From Carnobacterium maltaromaticum DSM 20342 (GTDB lineage: Bacteria > Bacillota > Bacilli > Lactobacillales > Carnobacteriaceae), in the NCBI RefSeq assembly GCF_000744945.1, contig NZ_JQMX01000001.1, positions 3,023,130-3,087,129 on the forward strand: 64,000 bases of DNA. The letters run 5' to 3'. Shown here piece by piece: positions 9,145 to 17,191 of this stretch; the stretch's first letter is position 1; each line of letters starts with the position of its first letter. The notes beneath the pieces are model-generated. The model made no database searches. It was not told the origin of the DNA and worked only from the letters and a program-made list of their open reading frames with translations. Made by a program: the position numbers and the translations under genes.

Positions 9145-9595
9145 AAAAGAAACGTATAAATTAACCAATAAATTGTTGCTAATCAGTTGTTTAGTTACTT
9201 TTTATCTATTTTACACTGAAATAGTCCAAGCCGATGAACCCAAGCAGCCAAATGAAACGATTAGTCAATCTTATGACCCTTTAGATCCCGCTATCCTAAT
9301 TGAACCAGTTTTGATTGAGGAAGACGATGATCTAAATTTAACAATTTCGTTTGAGGATTCAGATGAGCCTGAAGAGTTAGAAAACATTCCAGATGGAACT
9401 GAAGAGTACTTAGTTTCTTCTGAAAGAAGAAAAGAGAAGCAAGGAAATCAACCACTAAATCAGCCAGATGTGATAGTCGTTGGAAATGATAGTGGTGGTT
9501 CTGGCAAAGGCCCAAAGGAAACGAGTTATTTAGCTGAATTGTGTTTTCAATTATCAGGCACAGTTTTATTCGGAACAAGGTATAATGAATGTTAA
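9122..9595 (+). CDS. Secreted acidic protein of unknown function
   Basis: A 157-residue protein of no recognised family. It has a basic N-terminus and a hydrophobic segment (about 17-35) that looks like a signal peptide ending at VQADEP. A very acidic middle follows (EEDDDLN, EDSDEPEELEN), then a glycine/serine linker. The C-terminus, GPKETS followed by a mildly hydrophobic stretch and RYNEC, could be a decayed sorting signal, but I cannot show that. It starts inside the regulator gene, so the two are co-translated. It is probably a surface or signalling accessory of the WxL locus. Confidence 0.6.
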   Translation: MRVTRLDKKETYKLTNKLLLISCLVTFYLFYTEIVQADEPKQPNETISQSYDPLDPAILIEPVLIEEDDDLNLTISFEDSDEPEELENIPDGTEEYLVSSERRKEKQGNQPLNQPDVIVVGNDSGGSGKGPKETSYLAELCFQLSGTVLFGTRYNEC

Positions 9596-9621
9596 TAAAT
9601 AGAGAAGGAAGAGTGAAGTAG

Positions 9622-9849
9622 ATGCAAATTGAGGACCATTGGACAGACGTTGTTGTATACCAAGTTGAAATTAAAGTCGGACATAAAGAAGTTCGAACAC
9701 TTCATAAATTATTGGTTTTTTCGGCGGAATTAACGCTTGATGAAATCAAAGCAAACATTAAGAATAGATTTAATCATGTTTTAGAAATAACCAGATTAGA
9801 TGAAATTGATGAAGGCTTGTATTTACATGGAAAAACTATAGCTGGATAG
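9622..9849 (+). CDS. Small protein of unknown function
   Basis: A 75-residue soluble protein without a recognised domain. It has alternating beta-like stretches (VVVYQVEIKV, KLLVFSAELTL) and one helix (DEIKANIKNRFNHVLE). A GAAGGAAGAG ribosome binding site precedes the ATG. It lies 26 bases after the secreted acidic protein and is probably the last main gene of that operon. Confidence 0.55.
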   Translation: MQIEDHWTDVVVYQVEIKVGHKEVRTLHKLLVFSAELTLDEIKANIKNRFNHVLEITRLDEIDEGLYLHGKTIAG

Positions 9850-9894
9850 GTCATTGAGAAGAGAGCTAAGACTTATAGTGAGGTGGTAAATAGA

Positions 9895-9954
9895 ATGAGT
9901 GCGAGTGTAACAGTAGGGGAGAACCGAGTTGGACATGGGGCTAAGGTTCCTTAA
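9895..9954 (+). CDS. Possible 19-residue microprotein
   Basis: The frame MSASVTVGENRVGHGAKVP begins with ATG 8 bases after GAGGTGG. Its last third lies inside the 5' arm of a long terminator-like hairpin. It may be a real short peptide or simply chance; only the ribosome binding site and position support it. Confidence 0.25.
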   Translation: MSASVTVGENRVGHGAKVP

Positions 9955-9988
9955 AAATTATAAAAGAAACCTTAACCTCATCGACTCT
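9925..9988. terminator. Long hairpin between convergent genes
   Basis: Arms at about 9926-9950 and 9966-9987 pair over more than 20 positions with a few mismatches (ATGGGGCTAAGGTT opposite AACCTTAACCTCAT). It lies between a plus-strand and a minus-strand gene. No clean T run follows on either side, so termination strength is uncertain. Confidence 0.5.
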
Positions 9989-9989
9989 G

Positions 9990-10547
9990 TTAAGATTGAA
10001 GTGTATGGGCAATCAACTCAGCTAATAAATCATAGCCTTTTTCATTTAAATGAAATCCATCTTTTTGTAAAAAATCGACATAATTAGGACTATCTAAAAA
10101 AGCAATTTGTAAATCAGCTAATAAAGTCTGATGTTCTTTAGCTAACTCACGAATCGCATTTCCATATGCTAGAATGCGACTATTTGGTCGCTCGTCATGC
10201 TGCACAAGTGGATTCGAAAAGCTGGGTGTAATTAATAAGACTTTTTCAGCTCCAACTTGTTCAATCATCGTTAAAATATTATTTTTATACATAGTGAGTG
10301 AAATATTTTCAGCCAGTGTAACGTCATTAGATCCGAATAAAATTGTGACTAAATCAGGATCTCTTTTTAAAACATGTTGCTCAAAACGTTCCAATCCACC
10401 GTTCGTTGTATCCCCAGGAATCCCAACATTTATGATTTTATCTTCAGGTAAGAAGGCAGCGAGTCTGTCTGTTAAAGCTTTAGATACATAACCATCTAGA
10501 TAGCCGGCAGTGATGCTATCACCAAATAATATAATTTTTTTCAACAT
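9990..10547 (-). CDS. SGNH/GDSL-family hydrolase
   Basis: A 185-residue esterase or lipase of the SGNH fold. It has block I FGDSITAG with the nucleophilic serine near residue 10, a block III GSNDV and a C-terminal DGFHLNEKGY supplying Asp and His. No signal peptide is seen, so it acts in the cytoplasm. The ATG at 10547 is chosen because GGAGG lies 5 bases upstream; the open frame extends 7 codons further. The true substrate cannot be read from the sequence. It is transcribed away from the thioesterase gene. Confidence 0.85.
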   Translation of the reverse strand: MLKKIILFGDSITAGYLDGYVSKALTDRLAAFLPEDKIINVGIPGDTTNGGLERFEQHVLKRDPDLVTILFGSNDVTLAENISLTMYKNNILTMIEQVGAEKVLLITPSFSNPLVQHDERPNSRILAYGNAIRELAKEHQTLLADLQIAFLDSPNYVDFLQKDGFHLNEKGYDLLAELIAHTLQS

Positions 10548-10666
10548 AATTCCTCCGAATCTATTCAATCTGTGGACTTATCTATCTTCTAGTATACTCC
10601 ATTTATCACTACTAATTCTATCCTAAAATAAATGAATCATTGTGAAGTACGATTATAAAGAAGCTA

Positions 10667-10675
10667 TGATATAAT
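10667..10675 (+). promoter_or_regulatory. Extended -10 promoter element
   Basis: TGATATAAT forms a perfect extended -10 (TG, one base, TATAAT), 40 bases before the thioesterase start. No matching -35 was found, which is common for extended -10 promoters. Confidence 0.5.
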
Positions 10676-10715
10676 AAGGATATAAGAACCTAGTAGATAC
10701 AATGGAGGAAAGCAA

Positions 10716-11276
10716 ATGGAGAATAAAGAAAAGCGTAAAGTTAAAAAATGTCGTGAGTCACGGGTTGTTCAAACACATCGCGTATTCCCTTATGATTTAA
10801 ATCAACATAAGACCTTATTTGGTGGGAAGTTAATGAGTTTAATTGATGATACAGCATCTATCTCAGTCACACGTCATAGTCGAGAAGTTTGTGTGACAGC
10901 TTCAACCGACTCATTAGATTTTTTACACCCGATTCATGAAGATCATTCTGTTTGTGTGGAAACTTATGTAACTGGTGTTGGGAAAACATCAATTGAAGTT
11001 TTTGCTAAAGTAATGGGAGAAGAATTATTAACAGGAGAACGTTACTTAGCTGCAACGAGTTTTATGACATTTGTCGCTTTACCAACGGAAGAAAAACCTG
11101 TTATTTTAGTGCCTTTAGTAGAGCCGGAAACACTAGAAGAACGCATGGTGTGTGCTGGCTACGAAAAACGCCGAGGAAAGAGAGTTCAAACTCGGGCATT
11201 TAATGAAGAATTTGCTGAAACAGTGACATTAGCTGTTCCATGGATGACCAAAGATTGGAGTGCATTTGCTGATTAA
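10716..11276 (+). CDS. Acyl-CoA thioesterase, hotdog fold
   Basis: A 186-residue cytoplasmic thioesterase that cleaves acyl-CoA to free acid and CoA. The hotdog core shows HRVFPYDLNQHKTLFGGKLM and LIDDTASIS, typical of the YkhA/acyl-CoA hydrolase group. A strong GGAGG precedes the start. It leads a run of three closely spaced plus-strand genes with an acetyltransferase and an S51-type peptidase, but nothing in the sequence links their functions. Confidence 0.85.
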   Translation: MENKEKRKVKKCRESRVVQTHRVFPYDLNQHKTLFGGKLMSLIDDTASISVTRHSREVCVTASTDSLDFLHPIHEDHSVCVETYVTGVGKTSIEVFAKVMGEELLTGERYLAATSFMTFVALPTEEKPVILVPLVEPETLEERMVCAGYEKRRGKRVQTRAFNEEFAETVTLAVPWMTKDWSAFAD

Positions 11277-11295
11277 AATGAAAGTAGGTGATTAG

Positions 11296-12078
11296 ATGTT
11301 TGTCAAATGTACCGCAAAAGATGAAGAAGAAATTTTAGCTTATTTAAGTTCAAGACCAGCTTTAAATTTATTTATCATTGGGGATATTGAAACGTATGGA
11401 TTTGATTCAGAGGACCAAGACATTTGGTGCTACCGCGAGGATGATCATAAAATTAGTGGCGTGCTATTACGCTATAAAAATAATATCATTCCAGCTCATG
11501 AAGCTAATTTTTCAGGTTTAGAAGCGTTTATTGCCTGTATTAAAGAACAAAAAAATAGTCGATTTATCTCTGGTCGGAAAGAGGCGCTGGATCAGTATGC
11601 AACTGCTTTTCCAGAGTTCAAAAAAGACTTATCTTATTTTGCTGAATGCCAAAAGTTAAGAATGAAATCTTTGCAAACCGATTACGTGACAGATTTAGAA
11701 GTAGCCGATATCCCGAAATATATTGCGTTGCAAGAAGCAGCTTTTAATCATTCTGTTGTAACAATTGATGACTTAGAAAAAGAAATTGCTAGTGGCAGTG
11801 CTGTTATTAAAGTCATAAAAAATCAACAAGGAGAACTTGTTTCTGGTGGTAAAATTGCAGTTGAAAGTCAATCGTCAGGTATGATTGTTGGGATAGCAAC
11901 ACTAGAATCAGCTCGAGGAAACGGATATGGGTCGGCAGTAGTGACCAGTCTTGTAGAACATTGCCATAATCAGAAAAAATCAGCCTGTCTCTTTTTTACA
12001 AATCCAGCAGCGGGTAGTATTTATCATCGTTTAGGTTTTGTTGATTTGGACCGCTGGGTTTTAATGCAAGCGAAATAA
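11296..12078 (+). CDS. GNAT family N-acetyltransferase
   Basis: A 260-residue protein whose C-terminal half carries the GNAT acetyl-CoA signature (GIATLESARGNGYGSAVVTSLV) and the closing NPAAGSIYHRLGF. The N-terminal half resembles a second, degenerate GNAT domain, as in double-GNAT proteins. Start ATG follows AGGTG. It lies 19 bases after the thioesterase. The substrate is unknown. Confidence 0.78.
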   Translation: MFVKCTAKDEEEILAYLSSRPALNLFIIGDIETYGFDSEDQDIWCYREDDHKISGVLLRYKNNIIPAHEANFSGLEAFIACIKEQKNSRFISGRKEALDQYATAFPEFKKDLSYFAECQKLRMKSLQTDYVTDLEVADIPKYIALQEAAFNHSVVTIDDLEKEIASGSAVIKVIKNQQGELVSGGKIAVESQSSGMIVGIATLESARGNGYGSAVVTSLVEHCHNQKKSACLFFTNPAAGSIYHRLGFVDLDRWVLMQAK

Positions 12079-12099
12079 TAAAGAAGGTGGGCGACTAAA

Positions 12100-12759
12100 A
12101 TGATGAAAAAAAAGAAAAAAATTATCTTAGGTGGCGGGTCGCCACCACCTAGCTCAGAAATTGTCGCCTATGCAACTGAAGGGTTAAAGCCTACAAGTAA
12201 GATTGTTTATTTAACGATTCGCCATGGTGGGGCACTAAAGTATGAAAAACAGATTCGGGAACAATTTTATGCAGCTGGATTTTTTCATGTTCAGACAATT
12301 ATAGGCAATCGAATTAGTAAGAAAGAACTGCTGAAAGGGATTAAATCAGCGGATTTAATTTTAATTGGTTCTGGAATTACATTGAAATATGCGCGAATAT
12401 TTGTTAAAGGTCGTGTTAAGGAGGCCTTGATAAAAGCTTATCATCAAGGGGTTCCTTTGATGGGATTTTCAGCCGGCAGTTTGATTATGCCCGAAACGAT
12501 GCTGATTTCTTATAAAGATAATCCTTTTGGTATTCGAGTGAAAAAAGGATTAGGACTATTGAAAGATACTGTTATTAGTGCTCATTACTCAAAATGGCGG
12601 GAACATCGGATGCTACGCTCAGGACTAAAAAAAGCTGGTGTTTCAGTAGGGTATGGAATTGATGATGATAGCTATTTAGTCTTTGAAGACAACCAACCAC
12701 GTTATTTTGGCACAATTTATATTGAACATAATCATGAAATCAAAAAGATGGAAGCTTGA
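12100..12759 (+). CDS. Peptidase S51 / PepE-like hydrolase
   Basis: A 219-residue cytoplasmic protein of the class I glutamine-amidotransferase-like fold. The nucleophile elbow GFSAGS carries Ser124, as in dipeptidase E and relatives. LILIGSGIT and the late ISAHYSKWREHR region are also typical of S51. It could process small Asp-containing peptides; this is family inference. An AAGGTGG site precedes the ATG. It ends in a bidirectional terminator facing the oxidoreductase gene. Confidence 0.75.
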   Translation: MMKKKKKIILGGGSPPPSSEIVAYATEGLKPTSKIVYLTIRHGGALKYEKQIREQFYAAGFFHVQTIIGNRISKKELLKGIKSADLILIGSGITLKYARIFVKGRVKEALIKAYHQGVPLMGFSAGSLIMPETMLISYKDNPFGIRVKKGLGLLKDTVISAHYSKWREHRMLRSGLKKAGVSVGYGIDDDSYLVFEDNQPRYFGTIYIEHNHEIKKMEA

Positions 12760-12780
12760 GAACTAGCTTCCATCTTTTTT
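12743..12780. terminator. Bidirectional terminator
   Basis: GATGGAAGCT (12747-12756) and AGCTTCCATC (12765-12774) pair perfectly with A runs before and T runs after. It serves both the S51 gene, whose last codons it overlaps, and the convergent oxidoreductase gene. Confidence 0.85.
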
Positions 12781-12782
12781 GA

Positions 12783-13778
12783 TTAGTTTAATTTAACGAG
12801 AGTTCGACCGCGCATTTTTCCTGCTAGAATTTTTTCTAAAGCCAATGGCAATTCTGTTAAACTAATTTCATTATCAAGCATGCCTTCCAAGTTAGCAGGT
12901 TTCATAGTAGTAGCTAATTTGGACCAAAGCTCTTGTCTTAATTGGAGAGGGCAATCAACTGAATCAATTCCTAAAAGTTTGACTCCACGTAAAATAAATG
13001 GAAAAACAGAAGCTGAAAAGTTAATTCCACCAGCATTTCCACTTAAAGCTAAGGCTCCGTTGTAATTAATTTGAGCAAATAAGTCAGGCAATAAGTCTCC
13101 GCCGACAGGATCAACAACACCTTGCCAACGTTGTTTTGCTAAGGGTTTCTTAGGATCCAATTGAATTTCTGAAAGTGGAGAAACTTGTGATGCTCCAATT
13201 GAGAATAAAAAGTCAGATTCAGTTTGTTTTCTTGTGCCAGCCGTAATAGAGGAATAGCCTAATGCTTTTAGTTGGGCAATCGCCATGCTTCCAACTCCGC
13301 CAGTTGCTCCTACCACCAAAATATCTCCACCACTAGGGGTCAAACCATTTAATTCCAATTGATGAATAGATAAAGCTGCAGTAAATCCAGCTGTACCAAT
13401 AATCATCGCTTCTCTTAAACTAAGTCCAGCAGGTAAAGGAACAACCCATTCGCTAGGGACACGAGCAAACTGACTATAGCCACCAAAATGCTGAATACCT
13501 AATTTATAGCCAGTCACAAGAACGGGGTCTCCTGCTTTAAACTTTGGGTTCGTGGATTCTTTCACAATTCCACTTAGATCAATACCAGGAACCATTGGGT
13601 ACGTACGAACGACTCCACCTGTTTGAAAAGCTAGAGCATCTTTGTAGTTTACACTAGAATAATGGACTTCAATTAAGATATCGCCTTCAGGTAAATCAGC
13701 GAAAGTTAATTTTTCTACTGTTGCAGTTGCTTTAGAATCAACTAAATCCACTTGTAGAGCATTAAAAAATTCTGTCAT
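12783..13778 (-). CDS. YhdH/YhfP-family NADPH:quinone oxidoreductase (acrylyl-CoA reductase type)
   Basis: A 331-residue zinc-independent medium-chain reductase. It has the N-terminal GroES-like fold (VHYSSVNYKDALA, VPGIDLSGIV) and a nucleotide-binding GATGGVGSMA motif. Members reduce quinones or acrylyl-CoA with NADPH. ATG 13778 is used because GGAG lies 9 bases upstream and the length then matches the family; the open frame runs 13 codons further. It is cytoplasmic and monocistronic. Confidence 0.85.
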   Translation of the reverse strand: MTEFFNALQVDLVDSKATATVEKLTFADLPEGDILIEVHYSSVNYKDALAFQTGGVVRTYPMVPGIDLSGIVKESTNPKFKAGDPVLVTGYKLGIQHFGGYSQFARVPSEWVVPLPAGLSLREAMIIGTAGFTAALSIHQLELNGLTPSGGDILVVGATGGVGSMAIAQLKALGYSSITAGTRKQTESDFLFSIGASQVSPLSEIQLDPKKPLAKQRWQGVVDPVGGDLLPDLFAQINYNGALALSGNAGGINFSASVFPFILRGVKLLGIDSVDCPLQLRQELWSKLATTMKPANLEGMLDNEISLTELPLALEKILAGKMRGRTLVKLN

Positions 13779-13848
13779 TGTTAGGACTCCAATCGTAAGT
13801 TGAAATTTATTTGTCATTATCTATCATAAGCTTAAACACTAAAAAAAG

Positions 13849-13956
13849 CTAGCAATCAGGAGGCCAGCTTTCACTATATTTTAAAAAAAATCGAGGATCA
13901 TTTTCTTCTAAATATTGAATCACTGAGAATTTTTCTGCTTGACTATCTACAACAGA
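13849..13956 (-). pseudogene. Possible gene remnant (35-codon open tail)
   Basis: On the minus strand a frame open between two stops reads VVDSQAEKFSVIQYLEEN, then DPRFFLKYSESWPP and DC. The composition is protein-like, and the frame has no start codon or ribosome binding site. It could be the C-terminal relic of a lost gene between the oxidoreductase and the mevalonate operon, or chance. Confidence 0.22.
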
Positions 13957-13984
13957 TTAAAAAAATAGTATAGAAATTTAAATG

Positions 13985-14022
13985 AAAAACAGGCTAAGTA
14001 ATGATAAACTTGGCCTGTTTTT
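13985..14022 (-). terminator. Terminator of the mevalonate operon
   Basis: AAAAACAGGCTAAG (13985-13998) pairs with CTTGGCCTGTTTTT (14009-14022) with one bulge. On the minus strand it gives a GC-containing stem ending in a T run just after fni. Confidence 0.8.
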
Positions 14023-14041
14023 CTAGTTGAATTCTATTTTT

Positions 14042-15106
14042 CTATCCATTTGTAGAACGTTTTGCAAATGTTTGGTAAGGAATCTCACGAGCAAGACACC
14101 ATTCTCTAACTTCTCCACCAATAATTAAATCAGTTTTTTGCAAATCAGCGATAGTAGTCTTACCAAGTAATGTCAAAATCGTTTGCATTTGTTCTTGCCA
14201 ACGTTGAATTTCTGTAATAGTTGCTGAAACGCCATTTTCCAAAAGTAAATGCAGAAATAGGCCAGAAATTCCAACCGCTTTGGCACCTAATGATAATGCT
14301 TTAATCACATCAAGAGGATTACGAATTCCCCCAGAAGCTAGAAGTTCAATGGATTGACTTAAAGGTTGAGCCTCAAGAAGCGAAATGATACTCGATTGTC
14401 CCCAAGTTTCTAAGTAATCTAATTCTCTTGTTTTACGACGCATATTCTCAATCGCCGCAAAGTTTGTTCCACCTCGACCACTAACATCCACAGCTTGAAC
14501 ACCACGCTCAATTAAGAGTTCAATGGTTTCACGACTCATTCCAAAGCCAACTTCTTTGACGATAATAGGGACATCGATTTCCTGCACCATTTTTTCAATT
14601 TCAGTCAACCAGTTAGAAAAGTCGCGATCTCCTTCAGGCATAATTAATTCTTGTGGAGCATTGACGTGAATTTGTAAGGCGTTAGCATCTAACATTGCAA
14701 CAGCTTTTTTACCAGCTTCAACAGAGTTTCCAGTGCCTAAATTAGCAAAAATTAAGCCATTTGGATTGTTGTGACGAATAATTTGAAAGGTATCTGTTAA
14801 TTCGGGCTGCTTAATTGCGGCACTTTGCGAACCAGTTGCCATAGCTAAGCCAGTTTCCTTAGCTATCAAAGCTAAATCGCCATTAATAATTTTTGTTCGC
14901 TCACTGCCACCAGTCATCCCATTAATATAAAAGGGAGAGGTTAAGTTTAAACCTAGAAAACTAGTAGCCAGACTAGTATCTGAAACAGCCATTTCTGGAA
15001 ATGAATGATGCACAAAACGTAAAGCATCATAGTCAGAAGGCTTAGGTTTGTGAAACATGGATTCAGCCAAGTCGACATGTTGATTCTTACGATTTTCAAT
15101 AGTCAT
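14042..15106 (-). CDS. fni: Isopentenyl-diphosphate delta-isomerase, type 2 (FMN-dependent)
   Basis: A 354-residue cytoplasmic enzyme that interconverts isopentenyl and dimethylallyl diphosphate, the last step before isoprenoid synthesis. Characteristic features are MTGGSERT (about 65-72), ATGSQSAA, the flavin/substrate region VDVSGRGGTNFAAIE and GGIRNPLDVIKAL. It is the last gene of the mvaK1-mvaD-mvaK2-fni operon, 6 bases after mvaK2. Type 2 isomerase is the usual form in Firmicutes that use mevalonate. Confidence 0.95.
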   Translation of the reverse strand: MTIENRKNQHVDLAESMFHKPKPSDYDALRFVHHSFPEMAVSDTSLATSFLGLNLTSPFYINGMTGGSERTKIINGDLALIAKETGLAMATGSQSAAIKQPELTDTFQIIRHNNPNGLIFANLGTGNSVEAGKKAVAMLDANALQIHVNAPQELIMPEGDRDFSNWLTEIEKMVQEIDVPIIVKEVGFGMSRETIELLIERGVQAVDVSGRGGTNFAAIENMRRKTRELDYLETWGQSSIISLLEAQPLSQSIELLASGGIRNPLDVIKALSLGAKAVGISGLFLHLLLENGVSATITEIQRWQEQMQTILTLLGKTTIADLQKTDLIIGGEVREWCLAREIPYQTFAKRSTNG

Positions 15107-15112
15107 AACACG

Positions 15113-16201
15113 TTAACCTCCTAGTTCGGTTTCCTTATCAAAATAAACATGTAAAGGTAAATTGGTAATTTCTTCTTTTTCCCAAGCTGTAATTAGCGGC
15201 AACATTCCTTCTTTTTGACGGAAAAGGACAATACCACAATCACCACCACCGGCACCAGAAGATTTCGCTGCTCCGTGATAAGTTTCAGCTAAATCACACA
15301 GTTTTTTTAAGGCTGGGGTTTCAATCACGACACCGGTTTTCTTGCTCATACCTAGCAATAATTGACGATTTAAACGGATTTTTTCTTGGATTTCAGGAAT
15401 ATCGTTCTCTTCAAACGCTTGAATTAGTGCTTCGACACACTCTTTACTATCCTGTAAAAAGCGTTGATAAGAAGCTTGATCCATCTCGCGTTGTTTAGTG
15501 ACTTTATCAACTAAGCTAGAAGTTGAAGCAGGTGAGCCAGTCCAACCGATGACCAAACGCAAATCACGTGGTGGTGTTAAAGGTTGAATCGATAACTCCG
15601 GCCAAACTAAAGCGAGTAAAGTCGTCAAGGTTTCGTTTTTAAACTTATCCGCAACCCATTGACGTTCAAAGGTTGTAAAGGCAATCCAGCCGCCATACAC
15701 ACTAGCCGCAATATCTCCACAAGAACCATTTCCTTGGACAGATAAATGCGCTAAAGCTGCTAATTTGAAGACTTGTTTCTTCGTAACATCTAGTTGGTAA
15801 TATTTACATAAAGCCTTAACGGTTGCGACAGTTACTGCGCCACTAGAGCCAAGACCATATTTTTTACCGGTGGAATTATCTAATTCACTTGTGACAGAAA
15901 GTTCATAGAAAGATAGTTCTTTCCCTTGTTCCTGCGCGTACTGTTCAGTTAATTCCATCGCAGCTAAAATATAATGAAAAGGATTCTCTCGTTTATCGAG
16001 AACCAGTTGACCGTCTTGTCTGGTCCAAAGAATAGGCAATTCACCATATTGAAACGAGCGAATGCTACCATATTCTTCATTTTGTTCCAAGCTGACCGTA
16101 ATAAATTGATCAACGGCGACAATAATCGCTGGATGACCCGCCTCAACGACGGCATACTCACCAGCGATGTACAGTTTTCCAGGTGCTGAAGCTTCAATCA
16201 T
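15113..16201 (-). CDS. mvaK2: Phosphomevalonate kinase
   Basis: A 362-residue GHMP-fold kinase that phosphorylates 5-phosphomevalonate with ATP. The N-terminal SAPGKLYIAGEYAVVE, the ATP loop KKYGLGSSGAVTVA and the C-terminal AKSSGAGGGDCGI are the three GHMP motifs. Its first base coincides with the last base of mvaD, so the genes are tightly coupled. Cytoplasmic, mevalonate pathway. Confidence 0.95.
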   Translation of the reverse strand: MIEASAPGKLYIAGEYAVVEAGHPAIIVAVDQFITVSLEQNEEYGSIRSFQYGELPILWTRQDGQLVLDKRENPFHYILAAMELTEQYAQEQGKELSFYELSVTSELDNSTGKKYGLGSSGAVTVATVKALCKYYQLDVTKKQVFKLAALAHLSVQGNGSCGDIAASVYGGWIAFTTFERQWVADKFKNETLTTLLALVWPELSIQPLTPPRDLRLVIGWTGSPASTSSLVDKVTKQREMDQASYQRFLQDSKECVEALIQAFEENDIPEIQEKIRLNRQLLLGMSKKTGVVIETPALKKLCDLAETYHGAAKSSGAGGGDCGIVLFRQKEGMLPLITAWEKEEITNLPLHVYFDKETELGG

Positions 16202-17190
16202 TAGTAAAAATCTCCTTTAGATAGCTGAATTCCAGGACCAGGGTAGGCAGTAATCAACTGAGTTTCTTGAAAAATAGTTGCAAATTTTGCTTTAATTTTT
16301 GGTAAATCAGATTTGTGGCAAAGTACTTTAACATTCGGTCCAGCATCCATTGTGAAATAACAAGGAATTCCTTCTTGCCGAAGTTCAGCGACAAATTGCA
16401 TGGCTTGAATGGAATCTGGTTCCCAATAAGTAAAAGGTGGGGTTGCACCAAGCATCGTTGCGTGCATTTTTAAGCCATTACTTTCCATGGTTTCCCCAAG
16501 TTTTTGAAAATCATGTTCTTTAATCGCTTCTTTAATCGTAATTAAATCTTTGGCTGTACTTTCTAACCATCCTGAATAGAAAGGCGAGGTTGCAACCGTT
16601 TGTTTCATGCCATCACGGCTAGAAATAACTTTTTCTTTTTGATTCACGACCACAAAAAGCATCGCTAAATCCCAAGAACTAGCATCATCAATCGGTACCC
16701 CATAAGAATCAAGGTCATTAGAGCCCATTTGCCACTCGACGAAGCCTCCGTAGATACTTCTAGTAGCAGAACCAGAGCCACGTCTTGCCAAGCGTGAGAG
16801 CGCCTGTAAATCAAGTTCTAAGCCACTTGCCAAACTAGCTGCGCCTGCTAATGCCGCAAAGCCAGAAGCTGAAGAAGCTAAACCAGCAGCTGTCGGTACA
16901 TAATTGGTACTTTCAATTATAGCTGGCGTTGTAATCCCTGCTTCATGTCGGACTAAATCTAAAAAGCGTGTTGTTTTTTTTGTTTGAGTAGGATTTTGTA
17001 AAGTTTGGTTTAAATAAAATTGATCTTCTTTTAACGTTTCATCAAAATGCACAGTTGTTTCAGTGTAAAAAGCATCAAGCGTTAAAGAAAGGCTGCTGTT
17101 CATAGGTAAAATTAAATCGTCATCTTTTTTTCCCCAGTATTTAATTAATGCAATATTGGTATAAGCACGAGCTTTTCCTGTGTTTGCCAA
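16201..17190 (-). CDS. mvaD: Diphosphomevalonate decarboxylase
   Basis: A 329-residue GHMP-family enzyme that converts 5-diphosphomevalonate to isopentenyl diphosphate, with ATP use and CO2 release. It shows KARAYTNIALIKYWGKK, AAGLASSASGFAAL and the late FTMDAGPNVKVL. The start is read as TTG at 17190, because the family begins at GKARAYTN and GGAGAG lies 6 bases upstream, inside the end of mvaK1. An upstream in-frame ATG (17241) would add a 17-residue extension overlapping mvaK1 and lacks a site. Confidence 0.93.
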   Translation of the reverse strand: MANTGKARAYTNIALIKYWGKKDDDLILPMNSSLSLTLDAFYTETTVHFDETLKEDQFYLNQTLQNPTQTKKTTRFLDLVRHEAGITTPAIIESTNYVPTAAGLASSASGFAALAGAASLASGLELDLQALSRLARRGSGSATRSIYGGFVEWQMGSNDLDSYGVPIDDASSWDLAMLFVVVNQKEKVISSRDGMKQTVATSPFYSGWLESTAKDLITIKEAIKEHDFQKLGETMESNGLKMHATMLGATPPFTYWEPDSIQAMQFVAELRQEGIPCYFTMDAGPNVKVLCHKSDLPKIKAKFATIFQETQLITAYPGPGIQLSKGDFY

Positions 17191-17191
17191 A

